Source: a virus. From it: DNA of 64,000 nt. Under the pieces are notes generated by a model that saw only the letters and a list, made by a program, of their open reading frames with translations, had not been told where the DNA came from and did not search any database. This document shows, in pieces, positions 8,239-17,053 of the stretch; position 1 is the first letter of the stretch; each line of letters opens with the position of its first letter. The stretch is from positions 62,001 through 126,000 of the IMG/VR virus record IMGVR_UViG_3300034102_003517; one strand, written 5' to 3'. The position numbers and the translations under genes were made by a program.

Positions 8239-10002
8239 TCACCTTTGTTTAGAAATCATATTTAACATTTCTTCTATTGTGGATGCGTCATCCATCATAT
8301 CATCACCCATTACTGTAGAAATGATCTTTTTCTTTCTATTTAGTATATCGTAGATTGCACCCTCAATTGTATTTTCAAAAATAGGATAATATACTGATGT
8401 TGAATTTTTTTGTCCAATTCTATGTGATCTATCTTCAGCTTGCGAATGTTCTGCAGGTACAAAAGATAAATCATTCATGATTACAGCTTCCGCTGAGGTT
8501 AAAGTTAATCCAACCCCCGCTGCTTTTAAATTACCAACAAATACTTTTATTTTATCGTTCGTTTGAAATTCGTCTACAGAATTTTGTCGGTGCGGTTTCG
8601 AACAAGATCCATCTAAATAGACTGCAGACTTACCAAAGTGATTATAAATTTCTTGTAGTGTATCTGTAAAATTTGTAAAAATAATAACTTTTTTACCTTG
8701 GTCTATAATATTCTCAGCAAGTTCTATAGTGCTTTTTACTTTCTCACTTGCAATTATTTTTCTCACTTTCATTAATTTCCCAAACTGCAAAGTTAATGAT
8801 GACGATTCTTCACTATTGTTGTCATACCAATCAAAATACTCACCCATCAAATCTTCATAGTCTTTTGATTTAAGTCTTAAATAGACAGGTGTGATAATTT
8901 TTTCAGGTAAATCTAAAACATCTTCTTTTAGTCTTCTGAGGATGTGAGTTTGTGTCCTATCTCTTAATTCATCTAAGTTTGAGGCTCCCGTAACATTCCA
9001 AACTTTTCTTTTCCCAACACTAAATTGGAATCCGTTACAATATCTTTTAGCATACGCCATCCAATTCATAGCAACAGGACTGTCAACAAGATTTAAAAGA
9101 TTATAATAATTCATAGGTCTGGATGTCATTGGGGTTCCCGATAATAACCACACCCTTGTTGATTTTTGTGTTATATCATTAACTATTTTTGTCCTTTGAG
9201 CTTGGGGATTAGAGATCATATGAGCCTCGTCCATAATAATAAGATCAAAGTTAGACTTTAAAATTGTGGATTCATCTTTCTTTTTTGGGTCGTGAAAATT
9301 TTTAAGTATGTCATAATTGATGATGACAAAATCGTGTTCGTCTGAAAACTTTTTTCCTTCAGAAATATAAACAGATCTATCTGAGTAGTTTTCAATCTCT
9401 CTTTGCCAATTTATTTTCAAAGAAGCGGGACAAACAATTAATATTTTTTTAGCTCTCGTCTCAAGTGCTGCGATAATTGTTGCAGTAGTCTTACCAAGAC
9501 CCATATCATCTGCCAAAATAAACTTTTTGTTTCTAACAAGTTTTTCTATTGCTTCTTTTTGGTGATCCATCGGAGGTCTGTGATTATATTTATCATATTC
9601 AATAAGCACATTTTTAACTTCATTGTCTTTAATTAGCGCTGATTTTGGCATCCAAAAATCATGTAAAGTTTCACCTGAAAATATTTTACCCCAAATATGA
9701 TAAGCTTTGTCTTTTTCAACTAATAACTTTTCTACATATATTTCTGACGGTTCTTTCGTGTACATTTTGTCCTCCATCAGTTTTTTCCCAAAGTAACTAT
9801 CTAACTTGACCCACTTTTTTGCAACTTTAGGTGTTGTGTTTTTGTAAAGGTTGATGTAATCCGATTGACTTCTTGTTGGTGTAAAAGATCTACTATTTTC
9901 TTTTTTATGTTTCAAATTTAGAATATAGTTATTTGACCCGTCATAACTTTCAAGTGCGACGAGTGCTTTAGATTCGGGGGTTTTAGGAATAAAATCTTCC
10001 AT
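8239..10002 (-). CDS. SNF2-family DNA helicase/translocase
   Basis: A 587-residue superfamily 2 ATPase of the SNF2 class, closest in layout to short SMARCAL1/HepA-like enzymes that remodel or reanneal DNA. Visible motifs in order: Q-like DHQKEAIEKL (146-155), Walker A DDMGLGKT (165-172), DEAH box in FDLIIMDEAHMIS (about 258-268), motif III LLSGTP, motif V GVGLTLTSA, and motif VI with QAEDRSHRIGQ. The first 140 residues are an uncharacterised accessory region. It probably takes the place of T4 UvsW in recombination and fork repair. It is the first gene of the minus-strand run and has no clear TATTTAT in the coding orientation. Confidence 0.92.
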   Translation of the reverse strand: MEDFIPKTPESKALVALESYDGSNNYILNLKHKKENSRSFTPTRSQSDYINLYKNTTPKVAKKWVKLDSYFGKKLMEDKMYTKEPSEIYVEKLLVEKDKAYHIWGKIFSGETLHDFWMPKSALIKDNEVKNVLIEYDKYNHRPPMDHQKEAIEKLVRNKKFILADDMGLGKTTATIIAALETRAKKILIVCPASLKINWQREIENYSDRSVYISEGKKFSDEHDFVIINYDILKNFHDPKKKDESTILKSNFDLIIMDEAHMISNPQAQRTKIVNDITQKSTRVWLLSGTPMTSRPMNYYNLLNLVDSPVAMNWMAYAKRYCNGFQFSVGKRKVWNVTGASNLDELRDRTQTHILRRLKEDVLDLPEKIITPVYLRLKSKDYEDLMGEYFDWYDNNSEESSSLTLQFGKLMKVRKIIASEKVKSTIELAENIIDQGKKVIIFTNFTDTLQEIYNHFGKSAVYLDGSCSKPHRQNSVDEFQTNDKIKVFVGNLKAAGVGLTLTSAEAVIMNDLSFVPAEHSQAEDRSHRIGQKNSTSVYYPIFENTIEGAIYDILNRKKKIISTVMGDDMMDDASTIEEMLNMISKQR

Positions 10003-10049
10003 AATTAATAATTAAAAATAAGTATTAACAACTAAAAAATCAATCAAAG

Positions 10050-10057
10050 TATTTATA
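10050..10057 (+). promoter_or_regulatory. TATTTATA late-type element for the gp14-gp15 unit
   Basis: CAAAGTATTTATAGAT directly precedes the ATG at 10061, with 3 bases between element and start codon. On the other strand it reads TATAAATA and faces the divergent helicase gene. Confidence 0.5.
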
Positions 10058-10060
10058 GAT

Positions 10061-10576
10061 ATGGCAGATAATAGAGTTCCAATTACTAGACTTAATAAGT
10101 TTTTTTCAGAACAGGACTTTGATTTGGACCTTTCGATGGGTGAAGAATGGTTATTAGGTGATATGAATTTCACACTTGTTTTGTATCGAGTAGATAGACA
10201 ACGAACCGATACTGATGATGTTTACGGTGAGGCTATTTCAGATGCTATACAATTTTTACCTCCTGTTGAATTTAAGGGATATGTCAAAATAGATACTCCT
10301 ACTAATTCAGATTTAGGATCTTCAAAACTTTATCAGTCGGAACCTGGTAATCTAACAGTTAGTGTTTACCAAAAAACATTAGTAGAACTTGCTGTGGAAA
10401 TTTCTTTAGGTGATTATATTGGTTATTACGAAACAGAAAATAGAGTTAGGTATTATAGTGTTGTTGATGATGGTAGGGTTGTTTCTGATTTGAAACATTC
10501 ATACGGAGGATATAAACCGTTTTATAGAACCATAAAAGCGGCTCCTGTTACGGATAACGAATTTAGAGGAATATAA
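10061..10576 (+). CDS. 14: T4 gp14-like neck protein
   Basis: Neck protein that would sit below gp13 in the head-tail connector. At 171 residues it is shorter than T4 gp14 (256). Two parts correspond. LYRVDRQ followed by DDVYGE (about 46-60) parallels the YYVPRE...IFGE block of gp14. A C-terminal GDYIGYYETENRV...YKPFYRTIKA stretch parallels the gp14 segment with GDLIYFP and PFYQ. The gene starts the rightward tail cluster, 2 bases before gp15, as in T4. The match is at motif level only. Confidence 0.62.
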   Translation: MADNRVPITRLNKFFSEQDFDLDLSMGEEWLLGDMNFTLVLYRVDRQRTDTDDVYGEAISDAIQFLPPVEFKGYVKIDTPTNSDLGSSKLYQSEPGNLTVSVYQKTLVELAVEISLGDYIGYYETENRVRYYSVVDDGRVVSDLKHSYGGYKPFYRTIKAAPVTDNEFRGI

Positions 10577-10578
10577 TT

Positions 10579-11820
10579 ATGGCTTTACCAAAACAATTTA
10601 TAAAAAAACTTCCTTTAGTCCCTCAGAAAGTTGGGGTAGAACGAAGACAGGAATTGTTGGAAGAAATAACCGACAAAGGAACTTATTTACCAAAGGGTGT
10701 TTTACATGCCGATTTGGATAGGGGGATGTTAGACTTTGTAAAGAACCAACTAAAGTTAGTTGTTGATGAAAAAAAAGTACCGACAATAGATAGAATCATT
10801 ACAAACCAAAGTTGGATTCAATTTACAGAAACTTGGGACTTTAAGGATTTAGATAGTAATATAACATTACCATTTATATCTACTGTTAGAATGCCTGAAG
10901 TAAAATACGGAACTAATAATGCTGGTAGAGCAAATATTCCAGAAAGAAGACAGTTCTTCTATTACAGTGTCCCAACTTGGGACGGTCAAAGAAAAGGTGC
11001 GGATGTTTATAAAATACCACAACCAATTCCGGTAGATATTACTTATAATGTAAGAATATTTTGTAATAGAATGAGAGAGGTAAATGACTTCAACAAAATT
11101 ATGATGAGAACATTTACTTCAAAACAAGCATATACGCAAATCAAAGGACACTACATTCCAATGACATTGGAGGATGTTTCAGATGAATCAGTAAAAGAAA
11201 TAGAAAAAAGAAAATATTACATATCGACATATAAAATACTAATGATGGGTATTTTGATAGATGAAGAAGAGTTTGAGGTTACTCCAGCAATTTCAAGACA
11301 AGTTTCACTTTTTGAATTTGATACAAGAAAAAAATCAAAAAGGGCGGTTATTGAACCACCGAATCCCACAGATTTTAATTTAGACTTTTTGTTTGTCACA
11401 GGTAATACTTCATTGACAGAGGTATTCAGATATAATGCAGATATTAGAATCTTAAGAACTGACAATGTCGAAAGTTGCTATAAAATATTTTACACATCCA
11501 CAACTAATAATACTTTAAGTTACACTGTTTGTAACGGATCACCAACTACATTATCGCTTTCGCCGGGTAATACAGGAAATGTTTGTGTACAAGGTGGGTC
11601 TACACCCACATTATCAAATACTACTGGGGGAACTATCACGACTTCATCTTCATGTACACCAGGATATTCAGTATATGTAACAAGAAATTTTGTAACATAT
11701 TATTTGGGTGATGATATTGAGACAATTCAAGTAAATGCTGGAGACACTTTGAATGTGCAAGTAAATAAATTGAATTCCTCTGAGTCAGCAACAATTTATA
11801 CTAATGTTACTTTAGTATAA
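10579..11820 (+). CDS. 15: T4 gp15-like tail terminator with an extra C-terminal beta domain
   Basis: Tail completion protein that would cap the tube and sheath at the neck. Residues about 95-285 follow T4 gp15: an aromatic strand, then PIPVDITYNVRIF, a helix, HYIPMTLED, and a KILMMGILIDEEEF strand. T4 gp15 is 272 residues long, and this protein runs to 413. The extra C-terminal part (about 290-413) is Thr/Ser/Asn-rich beta sequence with four Cys, an added domain that may decorate the neck. The ATG follows gp14 by 2 bases. The gene ends one base before a convergent minus-strand gene. Confidence 0.7.
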   Translation: MALPKQFIKKLPLVPQKVGVERRQELLEEITDKGTYLPKGVLHADLDRGMLDFVKNQLKLVVDEKKVPTIDRIITNQSWIQFTETWDFKDLDSNITLPFISTVRMPEVKYGTNNAGRANIPERRQFFYYSVPTWDGQRKGADVYKIPQPIPVDITYNVRIFCNRMREVNDFNKIMMRTFTSKQAYTQIKGHYIPMTLEDVSDESVKEIEKRKYYISTYKILMMGILIDEEEFEVTPAISRQVSLFEFDTRKKSKRAVIEPPNPTDFNLDFLFVTGNTSLTEVFRYNADIRILRTDNVESCYKIFYTSTTNNTLSYTVCNGSPTTLSLSPGNTGNVCVQGGSTPTLSNTTGGTITTSSSCTPGYSVYVTRNFVTYYLGDDIETIQVNAGDTLNVQVNKLNSSESATIYTNVTLV

Positions 11821-11970
11821 TTACTCACCGTATATATCTTTTACTTCTTCACAATTTTTTTTAATCAGATTTTCCAAAAATTTATATATCTTAAGTCCCT
11901 TCTTTTCACAGTACTTTTTTAGTAGTTCATGACTTTCTACTGATATTTTTATGTTTTTGATTTTTTTCAT
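11821..11970 (-). CDS. Small ribbon-helix-helix-like DNA-binding protein
   Basis: A 49-residue basic protein (MKKIKNIKISVESHELLKKY..., ending EEVKDIYGE). One short strand with alternating residues (IKNIKISV) is followed by two amphipathic helices, as in ribbon-helix-helix repressors. It is the only minus-strand gene in the 10-63 kb stretch, inserted between gp15 and gp18. An AATATTTATT element precedes its ATG on the minus strand. A role as a transcription regulator is inferred from the fold pattern. It is short enough to be missed by a 60-codon cutoff. Confidence 0.65.
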   Translation of the reverse strand: MKKIKNIKISVESHELLKKYCEKKGLKIYKFLENLIKKNCEEVKDIYGE

Positions 11971-11974
11971 TAGA

Positions 11975-11982
11975 AATAAATA
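11975..11982 (-). promoter_or_regulatory. TATTTATT late-type element for the RHH gene
   Basis: The coding strand reads AATATTTATTTCTA before the ATG at 11970. Plus-strand AATAAATA is at 11975-11982. Confidence 0.4.
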
Positions 11983-12068
11983 TTTTATTAGGCAGAAAAA
12001 AGGCAGAAAAAATACATACTTCCTTTAAAATAATAGAATCAGAGTCAGTTTTTTACTTTTTGATGATG

Positions 12069-12076
12069 TATTTATA
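12069..12076 (+). promoter_or_regulatory. TATTTATA late-type element for the tail sheath gene
   Basis: GATGTATTTATAGAT lies 31 bases before the sheath ATG. A palindrome, AATAAATCATTTATT (12082-12096), sits between the two in the leader. Confidence 0.5.
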
Positions 12077-12081
12077 GATAA

Positions 12082-12096
12082 AATAAATCATTTATT
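12082..12096. repeat. Palindrome in the sheath gene leader
   Basis: AATAAAT-C-ATTTATT is a perfect palindrome around a central base, 12 bases before the sheath ATG. It could be a regulator site, possibly for the adjacent ribbon-helix-helix protein. This is a positional guess. Confidence 0.45.
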
Positions 12097-12107
12097 AATA
12101 ACTAAAA

Positions 12108-15100
12108 ATGGCTTCATCAACAAAAGTATTTGTGTCTCCTGGTGTGTATACATCTGAAAGAGATTTAACATTTGTTGCACAGAGTGTGGGTGTAACAACT
12201 CTTGGTTTGGTGGGTGAGACTTTACAAGGTCCAGCTTTCGAACCAATTTTTATAACAAATTTTGATGAGTACCAAGTGTATTTTGGTGGTACTAGTCCTG
12301 AAAAATTTGTTAACACACAAATCCCTAAATATGAAACTTCATATATCGCTAAATCTTACTTACAACAATCAAATCAGTTGTTTGTGACAAGAGTTTTAGG
12401 TTTATCAGGATATGATGCTGGACCGTCTTGGTCTATTACCACTATAGGTAATATAGATCCTGCGACTTTATCGGCAACAACTAGTACAGGACCTCAAACA
12501 GTACAGTTTACAGGTACCACAGGATCAAGTGCTAATATTACTATCACATCAGTACCTGCTGGATTAAGTTCTGATTTTTACAGTACTTACACACAATATG
12601 ACGGTGGAACTTCATCTTTAAATGCTGATTTCCAATCCTACATTTCCACCCAACTCGGATACTATGTAGCAGCATCACCACTTACGGGTACAACTTCACA
12701 ATTCTGGGGTTCTGTAAGTCAATCAACCGCAAACTCAACAACAGGTGTTACATTAAACGGTTCGGGTACGGTCTCAGCATCTACCGAAACTTTCGGAGTT
12801 CCAAGTATATTGTTTACTTCTACAAATGTTTCGGCATCCACAAACGATGCTTGGTACTATGCATTATTTGATTATACTCCAGCGTCACCGACAGGTACTT
12901 ATGCGGGTTATGGTTTTGGCGCATCAATGGCCACTATCACTACAGGTGCAACGGCAGGAACATATTCAGGTACTGTTTCTGTATTCTATAGTAACTATGT
13001 TGCAACCGCAAACACAACATGGGATAATGTTGTAGTTACAACATTAAGATCACGAGGTATTACCAATTATTCTTCATCACAAAACGGACCACTTTATCAA
13101 GTAACGGGCACAACAGATGTGAGTATGGTTTGTACAGGTGCATACTCAGGTGTGTCGACAGACCCATATGCAACATTCTTAATTACCGGTACAACAAAAG
13201 ATTCTGACACTTTCAGTTTTGAAACGTCGATGCTTACTTCGGATTCGGAATATATTTCTAAAGTATTCGGTAGAAGTAATTTTGCAAAAGACAGAACAGA
13301 AGTTCCATTATTTGTTGAGGAGGTTTATAGTAGTCTTCTTTTAAATGGTTATAGACAAGGTTATGTCAGAGGTTTAAATTGTAATTTAGTTGAATTAAAT
13401 AGTGCTAAATCATTAGCTACAAACTCAATCGGGTTTTACATGGAGCAGTATCAGACTCCTGAGACACCATATGTTGTTTCTGAATTGAGGGGTAATAAAG
13501 TATACAAACTTTTTAAATTCAAATTAATTTCTGATGGTAATGCGGCAAACAGATTAGTTAAAATATCAATTGCAAATATGTCATTTAACAACAGAACATT
13601 TGATGTGTTTGTTAGAGATTTCTACGATAATGATCAAAATGTGAGAGTAATTGAAAGTTTTACAAACTGTTCATTAGACCCAACTCAAAACAACTTTGTT
13701 GCTAATAAAATTGGTACATCAAACGGAGAATATAACTTGAATTCAAAATATATAATGTTAGAAATGAGTGATGAGGCACCTGAAGACGCATTACCATGTG
13801 GTTTTGAGGGTTACACCATGAGATTATATGATGATGCAACACCTCCATTCATTGTTTACAAAACTAAATATTTGAAACCTGGTGACTTAATTTATAACCC
13901 ACCTTTCGGATCTACTTCAGGGGGAGACAATTCAGTAATTTCAAATGGTGAAAACCCAAGAAAGGCATACTTAGGTATTTCTAACATCACCGGAGTTGAC
14001 TACGACTTCTTCGATTACAAAGGTAAACAACAACCTGCGAACATAGCAACAGATACTACAGGTCCTGAATGGAACTACCAAGTTAAAGGTTTCCACATGG
14101 ATAGTGGGGCCACTGTGGTAACAATCGCAGCAGGATTTAACACTTCTGGTGAAACGGCATTCGAAGTAGGTGTCGGGTCATTTAATTCTGAACCAACCGA
14201 TGTAGACAACCCATACTATCGTTTGAATACTCGTAAGTTTACATTGTATCCTGCGGGTGGTTTTGACGGATGGGACATCTATAGAGAATACAGAACAAAC
14301 GCCGATACATACGCACTTGGTCAAACAGGTTATAAATTTGGTGCAGCTCCATCCACAACTTATCCAACAGCAACTGGATGGGGAGCTTTCAAACAAATTT
14401 CAGGACCTAACCAAGAGGTTTGGGCAAACACTGACTACTACGCTTACAAATGGGGTCAAACAACCTTCAATAATCCTGAAGCGGTAAACATCAATATATT
14501 TACAACACCGGGTATCGATTATGTGAACAACTCTAACTTGGTTGAAGACGCAATTGATTTAATTGAATCAGATAGAGCAGACTCAATTTACATTTGTACT
14601 ACTCCTGATTTTAACATGTTCTTACCAACATGGAATGATGTGTCAGAAGGTTTAATATACCCACAAGAAGCTGTGGACAACTTAGAGGAGACAGGAATTG
14701 ACTCTAACTACACGGCTACTTACTACCCATGGGTATTAACAAGAGATACTGTGAACAATACACAAATCTATTTACCACCAACGGCTGAAGTTGTAAGAAA
14801 CTTAGCTTTGACTGATAATATTGCTTTCCCTTGGTTCGCATCTGCAGGATATACAAGAGGTTTGGTAAATTCAATCAAAGCAAGAAGAAAACTTACACAA
14901 GAAGATAGAGACACACTTTACAAAGGTAGAATTAACCCAATTGCAACTTTCTCAGATGTGGGTACAGTAATTTGGGGTAATAAAACTTTACAAATTAAAG
15001 AGTCTGCGCTTGACAGAATTAATGTTAGAAGACTATTACTTCAAGCTCGTAAATTGATTTCGGCAGTGGCAATCAGATTGTTGTTCGAACAAAATGATGA

Positions 15101-15323
15101 TAAAGTTAGACAAGATTTCTTGGATTCAGTAAACCCAATTTTGGATCAAATTAGAAGAGACCGAGGTTTGATTGACTTTAGAGTTACAGTTTCTAACACA
15201 CCTGAAGATTTGGATTCCAATACTTTAACGGGTAAAATATTCTTGAAACCTACAAGAGCATTAGAATACATCGACATCGAGTTTGTTATTACACCAACAG
15301 GAGCATCTTTTGATGATGTATAA
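12108..15323 (+). CDS. 18: T4 gp18-like tail sheath protein with a large insertion
   Basis: The contractile sheath subunit. The N-terminus (FVSPGVYTSERDLT, then VGVTTLGLVGETLQGPAFEP) is the classic sheath start. The C-terminus carries the conserved core: a region with FPWFASAGYTRG, QEDRDTLYKGRINPIATF, WGNKTLQ, and INVRRLLLQARKLI. The protein has 1071 residues against 659 in T4 gp18. Much of the extra length is a Ser/Thr/Gly/Ala-rich beta insertion at about residues 118-390, which should project from the sheath surface. The unit is closed by a terminator at 15338. This is the most secure virion gene in the window, together with gp19. Confidence 0.95.
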   Translation: MASSTKVFVSPGVYTSERDLTFVAQSVGVTTLGLVGETLQGPAFEPIFITNFDEYQVYFGGTSPEKFVNTQIPKYETSYIAKSYLQQSNQLFVTRVLGLSGYDAGPSWSITTIGNIDPATLSATTSTGPQTVQFTGTTGSSANITITSVPAGLSSDFYSTYTQYDGGTSSLNADFQSYISTQLGYYVAASPLTGTTSQFWGSVSQSTANSTTGVTLNGSGTVSASTETFGVPSILFTSTNVSASTNDAWYYALFDYTPASPTGTYAGYGFGASMATITTGATAGTYSGTVSVFYSNYVATANTTWDNVVVTTLRSRGITNYSSSQNGPLYQVTGTTDVSMVCTGAYSGVSTDPYATFLITGTTKDSDTFSFETSMLTSDSEYISKVFGRSNFAKDRTEVPLFVEEVYSSLLLNGYRQGYVRGLNCNLVELNSAKSLATNSIGFYMEQYQTPETPYVVSELRGNKVYKLFKFKLISDGNAANRLVKISIANMSFNNRTFDVFVRDFYDNDQNVRVIESFTNCSLDPTQNNFVANKIGTSNGEYNLNSKYIMLEMSDEAPEDALPCGFEGYTMRLYDDATPPFIVYKTKYLKPGDLIYNPPFGSTSGGDNSVISNGENPRKAYLGISNITGVDYDFFDYKGKQQPANIATDTTGPEWNYQVKGFHMDSGATVVTIAAGFNTSGETAFEVGVGSFNSEPTDVDNPYYRLNTRKFTLYPAGGFDGWDIYREYRTNADTYALGQTGYKFGAAPSTTYPTATGWGAFKQISGPNQEVWANTDYYAYKWGQTTFNNPEAVNINIFTTPGIDYVNNSNLVEDAIDLIESDRADSIYICTTPDFNMFLPTWNDVSEGLIYPQEAVDNLEETGIDSNYTATYYPWVLTRDTVNNTQIYLPPTAEVVRNLALTDNIAFPWFASAGYTRGLVNSIKARRKLTQEDRDTLYKGRINPIATFSDVGTVIWGNKTLQIKESALDRINVRRLLLQARKLISAVAIRLLFEQNDDKVRQDFLDSVNPILDQIRRDRGLIDFRVTVSNTPEDLDSNTLTGKIFLKPTRALEYIDIEFVITPTGASFDDV

Positions 15324-15337
15324 TAGAAAATAAAAAT

Positions 15338-15357
15338 GGGGGATAGAAATATCCCCC
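15338..15357 (+). terminator. Hairpin after the sheath gene
   Basis: GGGGGATA, loop GAAA, TATCCCCC, then TTATTATATTT. A strong 8-bp stem closed by a GNRA-type tetraloop. The T-tract is interrupted, so it is either a weak terminator or an mRNA-end stabiliser. Confidence 0.65.
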
Positions 15358-15361
15358 TTAT

Positions 15362-15371
15362 TATATTTATA
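15362..15371 (+). promoter_or_regulatory. TATATTTATA late-type element
   Basis: It lies 10 bases before the ATG of the 45-residue gene at 15382 and immediately follows the sheath terminator, so a new unit starts here. Confidence 0.5.
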
Positions 15372-15381
15372 TTAAAAGACT

Positions 15382-15519
15382 ATGAAAATAGAGAAAAAAA
15401 TTATCAAAGAAAGTATAGGGGACAAGAAAATGAGTCCTGAAACTTTTTCTACACAAAAACAAAACATTATTTTAACTGAATCTCAGTTGGACACATTATT
15501 GAAGAAAATTAGAAAATAA
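15382..15519 (+). CDS. 45-residue basic protein, translationally coupled to the HAD gene
   Basis: MKIEKKIIKESIGDKKMSPE..., ending LTESQLDTLLKKIRK. The stop and the next ATG overlap as TAATG, which argues for a real coupled gene. It is lysine-rich, with a C-terminal helix of the ILTESQL type; the acidic protein at 33061 has a comparable KEQ segment near its N-terminus. No function is recognised. Confidence 0.6.
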   Translation: MKIEKKIIKESIGDKKMSPETFSTQKQNIILTESQLDTLLKKIRK

Positions 15520-16403
15520 TGAATGTAAAAAAACATGTTTACAACTATTTGAACAGAATAGTGTCGGAGGGTATTGATGAAACAGGCACACCTGACACTA
15601 AATATTATGCATTCGATTGGGATGATAATATTGTTTATATGCCAACGCAAATTATAGTATTGACCGAAAATGATGATGAAATCGGTATGTCTACCGAAGA
15701 TTTTGCAGAACACAGACACAAAATTGGAGTTGAACCCTTTTATTATAAGGGAACTACTGTTGTTGGGTTTGCAAAGGACTCATTTAAATTTTTCAAAGAA
15801 ATGGGTGACAAAAGGTTTGTTATTGACTCAATGCTTGCTAAACCAGGACCATCATGGAATGACTTTGTTGAATGTATAAACGGTGGATCAATATTTGCGA
15901 TTATCACGGCCAGAGGGCATAACCCTTCGGCTTTAAGAGAAGGTGTGTATAACTTTATTGTTAGTAACCACAACGGTATCAATAGTAAGTTACTAGTTGA
16001 AAACTTAAAAAAGTACCGAAATTTTTTCTCAGAAGATGAAATGGTGACCGAACAAATAGATGTCAATTTTTCTGACAAAGAGTTAATTGACGAATATTTG
16101 GACCTTTGTGTTTATGAACCCGTAACTTTTGGACAAGGAAGTGCTGCCAATCCTGAGAAATTAAAAATTATAGCAATGAGAAAGTTCATAAGTTACTGTC
16201 AAGGATTAGCTGATGAGATCGGGAAAAAAGCTTATTTCAAAAACGGTGTCGCTAATAATGAGATTATATTACAGATCGGTTTTTCAGATGACGATGAAGG
16301 TAATGTAAAATCAATAGATAATTTAGTGTCTCAAGAATATCCAGATGTTCCTATATCCGTATATCTAACAAAAGGAGATGAAAAAGTTAAATATAATAAG
16401 TAA
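15519..16403 (+). CDS. HAD-superfamily phosphohydrolase
   Basis: A 294-residue protein. Motif I is FDWDDN (D33 nucleophile, D35 acid/base) and motif II is IITARGHNP (Thr). A 100-residue insertion separates the two, compatible with a capped HAD phosphatase. The C-terminal part (IILQIGFSDDDEGN) probably supplies the motif IV acidic residues. The substrate is unknown: nucleotide, polynucleotide 3'-phosphate or sugar phosphate are all possible. It lies between sheath and tube genes and is coupled to the 45-residue gene. No T4 gene occupies this place. Confidence 0.75.
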   Translation: MNVKKHVYNYLNRIVSEGIDETGTPDTKYYAFDWDDNIVYMPTQIIVLTENDDEIGMSTEDFAEHRHKIGVEPFYYKGTTVVGFAKDSFKFFKEMGDKRFVIDSMLAKPGPSWNDFVECINGGSIFAIITARGHNPSALREGVYNFIVSNHNGINSKLLVENLKKYRNFFSEDEMVTEQIDVNFSDKELIDEYLDLCVYEPVTFGQGSAANPEKLKIIAMRKFISYCQGLADEIGKKAYFKNGVANNEIILQIGFSDDDEGNVKSIDNLVSQEYPDVPISVYLTKGDEKVKYNK

Positions 16404-16472
16404 TTAAGTAACTTTCTAGTTAAAGAATATTTTAAAAATACTTGGAAGTAAATAGAAAAATTTGAAACAAGG

Positions 16473-16482
16473 TATATTTATA
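16473..16482 (+). promoter_or_regulatory. TATATTTATA late-type element for the tail tube gene
   Basis: GGTATATTTATAATAA lies 33 bases before the gp19 ATG. The leader between them is almost purely A and T. Confidence 0.5.
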
Positions 16483-16515
16483 ATAAAAATAAAAGAAAAA
16501 ACAAAAATTTAAACA

Positions 16516-17004
16516 ATGGCTGATTTGTTAATGAAAATGCCCTTTCAGTATGAACCTAAAAGAGCTAACCGATTTATATTGACTTTCCCAACATCTTTGG
16601 GAATCAATTCTTGGTATGTAGAAAGCACATCAAGACCAAGCATAAAAATAGAATCAAAAGATATCGCCTTTTTAAATACTAAAACATATGTGGCTGGTAA
16701 CTTCGAGTGGGAACCTATTAGTGTTAAGTTTAGAGACCCTATTGGACCATCAGCTGCACAAGCACTAATGGAGTGGGTTCGTTTACACGCTGAGTCCGTA
16801 ACAGGTCGTATGGGTTACGCTGCGGGGTATAAAAAAGACATCGATTTAGAAATGTTAGACCCAACAGGAGTTGCGGTTGAAAAGTGGATATTACAAGGTT
16901 GTTTCCTAACCGATGTTAAATTTGGTGACTTAGGTTATGATAAGACTGACATCATGACTATTGATGCGACATTAAGACCTGATCGTTGTATATTAGTTTA
17001 CTAA
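16516..17004 (+). CDS. 19: T4 gp19-like tail tube protein
   Basis: The inner tube subunit around which the sheath contracts. It has 162 residues, against 163 in T4. It shows the usual tube features: an N-terminal KRANRFILTFPTSLG strand, ESTSRPSIKIE, FEWEPISVKFRDP, an ALMEWVR helix, and a closing WILQGCFLTDVKFGDLGYD before the last strand. It is a single-gene unit closed by a strong terminator 24 bases downstream, which suits a highly expressed protein. Confidence 0.93.
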   Translation: MADLLMKMPFQYEPKRANRFILTFPTSLGINSWYVESTSRPSIKIESKDIAFLNTKTYVAGNFEWEPISVKFRDPIGPSAAQALMEWVRLHAESVTGRMGYAAGYKKDIDLEMLDPTGVAVEKWILQGCFLTDVKFGDLGYDKTDIMTIDATLRPDRCILVY

Positions 17005-17027
17005 AATAAAAAATATTATTATGTTCG

Positions 17028-17053
17028 AAACCCACTCACAAGGTGGGTTTTTT
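17028..17053 (+). terminator. Rho-independent terminator after the tail tube gene
   Basis: AAACCCAC, 7-base loop, GTGGGTTT, then TTT. A clear hairpin with a run of six T in all. Confidence 0.85.

Noticed and set aside
8228-8242. GTG at 8242 as start of the SOD fusion gene
   Set aside because: It would overlap the helicase stop and contain the TATTTATA element in the coding part; the ATG at 8227 avoids both.
11820-12108. The 288-base gap between gp15 and gp18 as non-coding
   Set aside because: It contains the 49-residue minus-strand gene plus a short leader with a late-type element and palindrome.
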